From positions 1 through 9,693 of the forward strand of contig BOBW01000063.1 of the NCBI GenBank assembly GCA_026002595.1: a DNA stretch of 9,693 nt, written 5' to 3'. The translations under genes were made by a program, and so were the position numbers. Positions 6,492 to 9,693 of the stretch are shown in pieces. Positions within the stretch are counted from its first letter, which is position 1, and every line of letters begins with the position of its first letter. The stretch is from Spirochaetia bacterium. GTDB lineage: Bacteria; Spirochaetota; Spirochaetia; Treponematales; Breznakiellaceae. Below the pieces are notes generated by a model. The model saw nothing but the letters and a program-made list of their open reading frames with translations. It was not told the origin of the DNA and did not search any database.

Positions 6492-6509
6492 CGAACCCCG
6501 TCATCCACC
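6492..6509 (+). repeat. 18-nt duplicate of the tRNA-His 3' end
   Basis: CGAACCCCGTCATCCACC matches 6325-6342 exactly. It covers tRNA positions 56-73, that is, from the T-loop to the discriminator base. The base before it differs (G against T), so the match starts sharply at C56. Confidence 0.97.
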
Positions 6510-6540
6510 CTGTGGATTCGTCACCTGACGGATATGAAAG

Positions 6541-6614
6541 GCGTTCGTAGCTCACCTGGATAGAGCGACGGACTTCGAATCCGTAGGTAGCAGGTTCGAG
6601 TCCTGTCGAACGCA
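6541..6614 (+). tRNA. tRNA-Arg (TCG)
   Basis: Acceptor GCGTTCG (6541-6547) pairs with CGAACGC (6607-6613); the discriminator base is A6614. The anticodon stem is ACGGA/TCCGT with anticodon TCG at 6575-6577. The T-arm is GCAGG-TTCGAGT-CCTGT. CCA is not encoded. Its last 18 nt recur exactly at 6810-6827. Confidence 0.97.
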
Positions 6615-6632
6615 GTGAGACAGAACGAGAAG

Positions 6633-6704
6633 GGTTTTTGCGGCACGGAGAAGCCGAAAGGCTTCGCAGGGCAAATGTCCATGGATGGACATTTAGCAAA
6701 AACC
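6633..6704 (+). ncRNA. structured RNA core, copy 2
   Basis: This copy has the same three stems as copy 1. P1 GGTTTTTGC/GCAAAAACC can gain one more G-C pair (6632/6705). P2 GAAGCC-GAAA-GGCTTC is unchanged. P3 AAATGTCCA-TGGA-TGGACATTT is a perfect 9-bp stem with a 4-nt loop. The T-A pair in P3 replaces a C-G pair of copy 1, a compensatory change. I do not recognise the family. Confidence 0.6.
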
Positions 6705-6809
6705 CCGGCCCGGAATGAGCAAACAGGATGACGTGCATCGCCGAATGGCGATGCGGTAAATCCTTCCTTTCGGAAACAGACCGAAGGGCTGATGTTTGCG
6801 AATGGAGGG

Positions 6810-6827
6810 CGAGTCCTGTCGAACGCA
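6810..6827 (+). repeat. 18-nt duplicate of the tRNA-Arg 3' end
   Basis: CGAGTCCTGTCGAACGCA matches 6597-6614 exactly and again starts at C56 of the tRNA. The preceding bases are GGAGGG here and GGAAGG in the His insert, so the two inserts have similar right ends. Confidence 0.97.
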
Positions 6828-6830
6828 TGA

Positions 6831-6879
6831 TAAAAACCTTTGGTTTTTACCTAAGCAGAGAAATCTCTGATTTTTCTGC
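6831..6879. repeat. two triloop hairpins before tRNA-Lys
   Basis: TAAAAACC-TTT-GGTTTTTA (6831-6849) has an 8-bp stem. GCAGAGAAATC-TCT-GATTTTTCTGC (6855-6879) has an 11-bp stem with one G-T pair. Both have 3-nt loops. Neither is followed by a convincing T-run on the plus strand. The rest of the gap up to 6918 shows no recognisable feature. Confidence 0.8.
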
Positions 6880-6918
6880 ATGGCTGGCAGTCCTTAACGG
6901 CGACGGTCAAATGTTTTA

Positions 6919-6991
6919 GGGCCGCTAGCTCAGCTGGTAGAGCAGCAGACTCTTAATCTGCGGGTCCTGAGTTCGATCCTCGGGCGGCTCA
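6919..6991 (+). tRNA. tRNA-Lys (CTT)
   Basis: Acceptor GGGCCGC (6919-6925) pairs with GCGGCTC (6984-6990) including one G-T pair; the discriminator base is A6991. The anticodon stem is GCAGA/TCTGC with anticodon CTT at 6952-6954. The T-arm is CTGAG-TTCGATC-CTCGG. CCA is not encoded. Unlike the first two tRNAs it has no tail duplicate downstream in the window. Confidence 0.97.
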
Positions 6992-6994
6992 AGT

Positions 6995-7060
6995 GCGAAA
7001 AATCGAAGATTTTTCGCTTGGAGAAATTGCATTTCTCCTTGTCTGTGATTGCACAGGCGA
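6995..7060. repeat. three tandem hairpins filling the tRNA-Lys/tRNA-Gly spacer
   Basis: GCGAAAAATC-GAA-GATTTTTCGC (6995-7017), GGAGAAAT-TGC-ATTTCTCC (7020-7038) and a 9-bp stem around CTGTG-ATTG-CACAG (7039-7060) follow each other with at most two bases between. Together they take up 66 of the 77 nt separating the two tRNAs. None has the T-run of an intrinsic terminator. They could serve tRNA processing or be palindromic repeats. Confidence 0.85.
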
Positions 7061-7068
7061 GTATATTT

Positions 7069-7140
7069 GCGGAAATAGCTCAGTGGTAGAGCGCGACCTT
7101 GCCAAGGTCGATGTCGCGGGTCCGACTCCCGTTTTCCGCT
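7069..7140 (+). tRNA. tRNA-Gly (GCC) with an unusual T-loop
   Basis: Acceptor GCGGAAA (7069-7075) pairs with TTTCCGC (7133-7139); the discriminator base is T7140. The anticodon stem is CGACC/GGTCG with anticodon GCC at 7101-7103. The T-stem GCGGG/CCCGT is intact but the loop reads TCCGACT, so base 55 is C instead of the almost universal T (pseudouridine). The D-loop GG is kept. An integrase gene starts 131 nt downstream, so this is probably the attachment site of the accessory region. Confidence 0.93.
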
Positions 7141-7144
7141 TTTT

Positions 7145-7180
7145 TATATAAGAATTATGATTTTCGTAATTCTTTATATA
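7145..7180. repeat. AT-rich inverted repeat after tRNA-Gly
   Basis: TATATAAGAATTA (7145-7157) pairs with TAATTCTTTATATA (7167-7180) with one bulged T. No T-run follows on the plus strand. On the minus strand a run of A follows. It could end the tRNA transcript as a structured 3' end or form part of the integrase control region. Confidence 0.65.
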
Positions 7181-7271
7181 TTAAAGAGTTATAAGCGACT
7201 GAGGGAACTAACCAGGTCAAGAAAAATCATTATTGAGACGGTTTTTGAGATTCCGTTTCATGGAGGTTTTT

Positions 7272-7994
7272 ATGGCCCGGACTCCCGTTTCCCTATCCCG
7301 GAAAATTACCTATTATGTCCAAATTTGGCTCCCTGTTGAGCACCGGTATAGTACCGCCCGCAGCGCCGCTGTTCTTGCCGATAAACTGGGCATAGACCCG
7401 AAACAATGGTCTCCCTCAAGTAAGGCAGGGGCGCGGTATATCGGGGATGCATGGCTGGCAGCCGGGGGCGGCGTGTCCCGGATGAATGACCCCCTCTTGG
7501 GGGAATATCTGCTTGATTTTTGGGACTGGGAGAACTCCGATTATATCAAGGGAAAGATGAAACGCGGGCAGACAATCGGGGTGCAGCATTGCCGGGATTC
7601 CCGAAACCGCATTGAAAGCCATGTAATGAGCCGGATACGGGGAATTCACCTCCGGGAAGTTACCGCCCAAGACCTTGACCGCTTGCAGCTTCAGTTAAAA
7701 AAAGAAACCAAACTTTCCCCAAAAACCGTCAATATGACCATGGCAGCTGTAAACACTCCAATCAGGGAGGCGTTCAGGCTGGGCAAAATAGCCCATAATC
7801 TATCCTCAAATTTCCGGGGACTTGTCAACGATAGCAAAATAAGGGGGATTCTTACCACGGCTGAGATGGAAAAGCTATTTTCTATCCCCTGGGAAAATGA
7901 ATCATACCGCTTGGCCGTGACTGTGGCCTATTTTACCGGAGCGCGGCTGGGGGAAATTTTAGCATTGAGCCCTAAAGACATTGAGGTGGACTAA
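7272..7994 (+). pseudogene. tyrosine recombinase (phage-type integrase), C-terminally truncated
   Basis: The 240-aa product has the N-terminal features of a tRNA-targeting integrase. A basic MARTPVSLSRKITYYVQIW start is followed by a core-binding SAM-like region (about 75-175). The catalytic domain starts near 193 (ILTTAEMEKLF) and reaches the first catalytic Arg in FTGARLGEIL (Arg225). The reading frame then ends at GAC TAA 7994. The remaining catalytic box, HxxR, His/Trp and nucleophilic Tyr, about 130-150 residues, is missing, so it should be inactive. ATG 7272 is chosen because GGAGG (7262-7266) is five nt upstream. The position just after tRNA-Gly is typical of an integrated element. The truncation point coincides with a switch to minus-strand genes. 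Confidence 0.85.
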
Positions 7995-8405
7995 TTCTGC
8001 CGGAAGCATTGTGATCTCCGGTTCGTGGGTCATGGCTTCAATAACTGATTTCTTGCGGGGTTGATTGCGGAAAAAACGATACTCGCGGTAGGCCTTATCC
8101 TGATCCATCACGGCAACGTGGACAACTTGCTCACCCAACAATACTTCGTATTCCCGCATCACCTGGTATAAAACCGCCACTGCGTGATCTGTCTGAAAGG
8201 CCCCTCTGTCACTGTTGTATATCAGCCACCCATGTGATGAGGTATGCCGCAACAATCCTCCGGTACCGCCGGCTATCCATCGGCTTATACCGCCATCAGA
8301 AAACAGATCCAGGCTAATTTGACTTCCCTTTGTAAACACATCGGGTACGGGATTTTTTCGGGCCAGGACGATAAGGGGTTTGGCAAGCGTTCTTACAGCG
8401 TCCAT
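7959..8405 (-). CDS. unrecognised protein, probably truncated at its C-terminus
   Basis: I do not recognise this 148-aa product. It is mixed alpha/beta in appearance, with no signal peptide or membrane segment; notable stretches are FSDGGISRWIAGGTGGLL (about 36-53) and WLIYNSDRGAFQTD (60-73). ATG 8405 has GAGGGAAG just upstream and overlaps the end of the preceding minus-strand frame. The last residues (about NVFRAQC) are encoded by bases that read sense as integrase on the other strand, so the true C-terminus was probably lost at the same breakpoint near 7990. It most likely belongs to the decayed phage or integrative element. No function is proposed. Confidence 0.5.
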   Translation of the reverse strand: MDAVRTLAKPLIVLARKNPVPDVFTKGSQISLDLFSDGGISRWIAGGTGGLLRHTSSHGWLIYNSDRGAFQTDHAVAVLYQVMREYEVLLGEQVVHVAVMDQDKAYREYRFFRNQPRKKSVIEAMTHEPEITMLPAELVHLNVFRAQC

Positions 8406-8506
8406 GCTTCCCTCTTCGGGGCCCAGGTCTCCATCCGCTTCTTTACGGTCATCCCCTTTGGTTTTTTCGGTTCCGTCACATCCGGCGCTTTCACTTCATC
8501 CGGCAT
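8393..8506 (-). CDS. small basic ORF or gene remnant
   Basis: From ATG 8506 this frame encodes 37 residues rich in Lys, Pro and Glu (MPDEVKAPDVTEPKKPKGMT... ending KREAWTL). It overlaps the end of the primase fragment and the start of the next gene. The charged, non-repetitive composition suggests it is really translated or once was, and the frame is open further upstream to 8593. It could be the C-terminal piece of a larger protein that lost its front part, or a frameshifted continuation of the primase. No family is recognised. Confidence 0.35.
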   Translation of the reverse strand: MPDEVKAPDVTEPKKPKGMTVKKRMETWAPKREAWTL

Positions 8507-8792
8507 TAAAAACAGCCCGTAGAGCAGTGTTGCCTTGTAATGGACAGTACAGGTAATCCGCATTAACCTGACAAGAAGGAGTATGATCATCATGCTCCAA
8601 ACATTTGATAAACCCGTGTTCGTTTATCTCTATACCCTTGGCTCCCAAATACTCACCAAGACGCGCCTTGATAGTATTATTCATGCGCGCCGCCTGCATC
8701 TTCTGAGTAATTGTGCTATATTCTAAGTACCATTTCCCATTTATGCCGTTGTCCAGGTTCCCCGCCGGGTGACGGCCTTTTTTTTGAATCAT
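8496..8792 (-). pseudogene. CHC2-type zinc-finger primase, N-terminal fragment
   Basis: This 98-aa product contains a CHC2-like zinc-binding start, CLEHDDHTPSCQVNADYLYC at about residues 63-82. The pattern C-x2-H...TPS...Y-x-C is typical of DnaG-type and phage primases, which make RNA primers at replication forks. The fourth ligand should be a Cys shortly after YC, but the sequence continues PLQGN and stops 16 residues later. The catalytic TOPRIM domain is absent. Its ATG overlaps the upstream HTH gene stop by four bases (ATGA), so the two are translationally coupled. A nearer internal Met (MNNTIKARLGEYL) could be the true start. The fragment is probably left over from a phage or integrative element. 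Confidence 0.6.
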
Positions 8793-8998
8793 TGTCCACC
8801 GCCTGCGGGGGCCAACTCACCCTGACGGACACGGAAAATAAAAGCTTCAAGATCTTCACGGCGGAAATAGAGCTTGCCGCCAGTCGGCCTAAAGCAGGGT
8901 ATTTTCCCAGCAGATGTGAGCTTATAAAAATATGATTTTTTAAAGTGCAGGTATTCGGCAGCTTCACCAGTATCAAGCGGCGCTGACGTGATCTTCAT
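8789..8998 (-). CDS. excisionase-family helix-turn-helix DNA-binding protein
   Basis: This 69-aa product matches the small winged-HTH excisionase/MerR-like fold. Helices lie around LDTGEAAEYLHFKKSYFYKL (residues 8-27), followed by the recognition and wing segment KIPCFRPTGGKLYFRREDLEAFI (about 32-54, split: KIPCFRPTGGKL then YFRREDLEAFI). Such proteins steer integrases towards excision or regulate element genes. The start ATG 8998 follows a strong GGGAGGGG (9009-9002). It leads the minus-strand gene set, coupled to the primase fragment by ATGA. An operator-like cluster of ATTCAT half-sites lies directly upstream, so autoregulation is plausible. Confidence 0.8.
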   Translation of the reverse strand: MKITSAPLDTGEAAEYLHFKKSYFYKLTSAGKIPCFRPTGGKLYFRREDLEAFIFRVRQGELAPAGGGQ

Positions 8999-9006
8999 TA
9001 TCCCCT

Positions 9007-9045
9007 CCCATGAATTTGCCTTTTTTTGCTATTCATGGGATGAAT
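9007..9045. promoter_or_regulatory. operator-like inverted repeats upstream of the HTH gene
   Basis: CCCATGAAT (9007-9015) and ATTCATGGG (9031-9039) are perfect inverted arms. The second arm also forms ATTCAT-GGG-ATGAAT with 9040-9045, giving three half-sites. On the minus strand the near arm runs into the GGGAGGGG ribosome binding site, so the repeat could act as operator DNA or as an RBS-masking hairpin. Confidence 0.5.
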
Positions 9046-9071
9046 ATAGACTTTTCTTTTACCCTAGATGG

Positions 9072-9077
9072 ATTATA
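9072..9077 (-). promoter_or_regulatory. candidate -10 box for the HTH/primase genes
   Basis: The minus strand reads TATAAT here, a perfect -10 match, about 75 nt upstream of the HTH start and just outside the inverted repeats. The expected -35 region (9095-9100, AGATGT) is a poor match, so the promoter may need an activator or be weak. The surrounding 9046-9104 is AT-rich and shows no gene. Confidence 0.4.
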
Positions 9078-9104
9078 AAAATATCATCTTTTTTACATCT
9101 TTTT

Positions 9105-9551
9105 TTAACCTAGTGGGTCGGGCATTTTTAGAATAGTGTTTATATGCTTCCAATCCCTGTTGTTGACTTCAAGCTTTGAAATACTGTTATTCAATGATGT
9201 TTCTGAAAAATCGGTAAGCTTCTTTTTTCCATTCGTGTATCGTACAAAATGGCATATATAACTACGTGGAACTGTACACCTTTGAAATAATATGCCAACA
9301 GACGATAAAGAAAAGAAACAATTCAAAATAATTCTATCGTCTACCGTAACCTCTTTAATTATTCCATGTGATATACCCCTCTTTATTGCGCTGTGTATTT
9401 TCTTATCATGCGAACTTGGACCTTTCAGCATAGCCATAAGTCCGCATTCTTTGGGCGGTTTGGGGATTAAAGCAAATCCCTCCTGCGTCGGCATCCCAAT
9501 TTCCGTACACTGAGCACGGGGGTAAATACTCTTACCCTTTGAAGTTGGCAT
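9105..9551 (-). CDS. unrecognised AT-rich ORF
   Basis: I recognise no family in this 148-aa product. It is basic, with mixed hydrophobic segments (for example IILNCFFSLSSVGILF at about 73-88) but no clear membrane helix pair. Codon use is AT-rich, unlike the flagellar genes, which points to recent acquisition. ATG 9551 has no close Shine-Dalgarno. The better-placed AGGAG (9577-9573) serves ATG 9568 in another frame, which starts MEIESG. A one-base shift at 9552-9555 would join MEIESG to MPTSKGKS of this ORF, so either the start is in doubt or a frameshift is present. Confidence 0.45.
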   Translation of the reverse strand: MPTSKGKSIYPRAQCTEIGMPTQEGFALIPKPPKECGLMAMLKGPSSHDKKIHSAIKRGISHGIIKEVTVDDRIILNCFFSLSSVGILFQRCTVPRSYICHFVRYTNGKKKLTDFSETSLNNSISKLEVNNRDWKHINTILKMPDPLG

Positions 9552-9626
9552 CCCGATTCAATCTCCATTATTTCTCCTAATTGTCTAAGGTCCGTTGTTA
9601 TTTCATGACACACCATTCCGTACCCC

Positions 9627-9693
9627 CTACCGTGCCTTGGCAAAGATTTCAGGATTATTGGCGGCATGATTCAGCACATCGGCCATGACACCG
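9627..9693 (-). CDS. C-terminal end of an unrecognised protein (partial)
   Basis: On the minus strand the window begins inside a frame reading GVMADVLNHAANNPEIFAKA and ending with R and TAG at 9629-9627. The GC-rich, helical composition looks like normal coding sequence. Only 22 residues are visible and no family can be assigned. It would precede the AT-rich ORF on the same strand. Confidence 0.45.
   Translation of the reverse strand, partial: GVMADVLNHAANNPEIFAKAR

Larger units (their letters stand above)
6343..6509 (+). mobile_element. ORF-less insert after tRNA-His, with tRNA tail copy
   Basis: These 167 nt follow tRNA-His directly and end with CGAACCCCGTCATCCACC (6492-6509), an exact copy of tRNA-His bases C56 to 73. 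Inside is the 72-nt structured core at 6379-6450, shared with the insert after tRNA-Arg. No coding region is supported. The flank after the core (about 6452-6475) also resembles that of the other insert, with CGGCC-x-GGA and CAGGATG in the same order. Tail duplication of this form is what integration into a tRNA 3' end leaves; the mechanism here is unknown. Confidence 0.75.
6615..6827 (+). mobile_element. ORF-less insert after tRNA-Arg, with tRNA tail copy
   Basis: These 213 nt follow tRNA-Arg and end with CGAGTCCTGTCGAACGCA (6810-6827), an exact copy of tRNA-Arg bases C56 to 73. The insert holds the second copy of the 72-nt structured core (6633-6704) plus extra sequence. That extra sequence includes an 8-bp hairpin, GCATCGCC-GAAT-GGCGATGC (6735-6754), and a small TTCC-TTTC-GGAA hairpin near 6765. 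No coding region is supported. The insert has the same architecture as that after tRNA-His but a different tail, matching its own tRNA. Confidence 0.75.

Noticed and set aside
6325..6509. CRISPR array interpretation of the repeats between the tRNAs
   Set aside because: Each repeat occurs only twice, the repeats match tRNA tails, and there is no regular spacer unit or cas gene.
6439..6828. Minus-strand open frame of 129 codons across the tRNA-Arg region
   Set aside because: It runs antisense through a tRNA gene and the structured inserts, so it is a chance open frame.
7140..7146. T-run right after tRNA-Gly as an intrinsic terminator
   Set aside because: The only stem before it is the tRNA acceptor itself, which is not a terminator hairpin.
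8244..8522. Plus-strand open frame of 92 codons
   Set aside because: It is antisense to the charged minus-strand frames and lacks a ribosome binding site.

Overview
The window looks like part of a spirochaete chromosome, most likely Treponema-like. This is an inference from the moderately GC-rich coding style and from the flagellar block flgN-flgK-flgL-fliW-csrA; no species-specific marker is visible. It divides into a housekeeping/flagellar half (about 1-6200) and a tRNA array leading into degraded accessory DNA (about 6200-9693).

Positions 1-1525 read on the plus strand. A possible 3' end of an upstream ORF is followed by tsaB (tRNA t6A modification) and a Phd/YefM antitoxin with a Doc-type Fic toxin. 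Positions 1534-6143 read on the minus strand as a packed operon, in transcription order flgN (chaperone), flgK and flgL (hook-filament junction), fliW and csrA (flagellin homeostasis). fliW and csrA are coupled by a TAATG overlap. The flgN/flgK and flgK/flgL gaps hold two copies of the same hairpin-bearing module, each bounded by Shine-Dalgarno-like sequences. The flgL/fliW gap holds a 28-bp near-perfect palindrome and a separate hairpin beside the fliW ribosome binding site.

Positions 6224-7140 carry a plus-strand tRNA array: His(GTG), Arg(TCG), Lys(CTT), Gly(GCC). The His and Arg genes are each followed by a small ORF-less insert. Each insert ends with an exact 18-nt copy of the 3' end of the tRNA just upstream, starting at the same tRNA position (C56 to base 73). 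Both inserts contain a 72-nt core, 66/72 identical, that folds as a three-stem RNA with one compensatory base-pair change. This is the best candidate here for an undescribed element. The spacers after the Arg insert and after tRNA-Lys are rich in short hairpins, mostly with 3-nt loops.

After tRNA-Gly comes a tyrosine recombinase gene cut off before most of its catalytic residues. It abuts, tail to tail, a minus-strand series of mobile-element genes: an excisionase-like HTH protein, a CHC2 zinc-finger primase fragment and unrecognised reading frames. The junction near 7990 looks like a rearrangement breakpoint, so this is probably a decayed integrative element or prophage at tRNA-Gly. The last 600 bases are AT-rich and hold an unrecognised ORF and the C-terminus of another protein.
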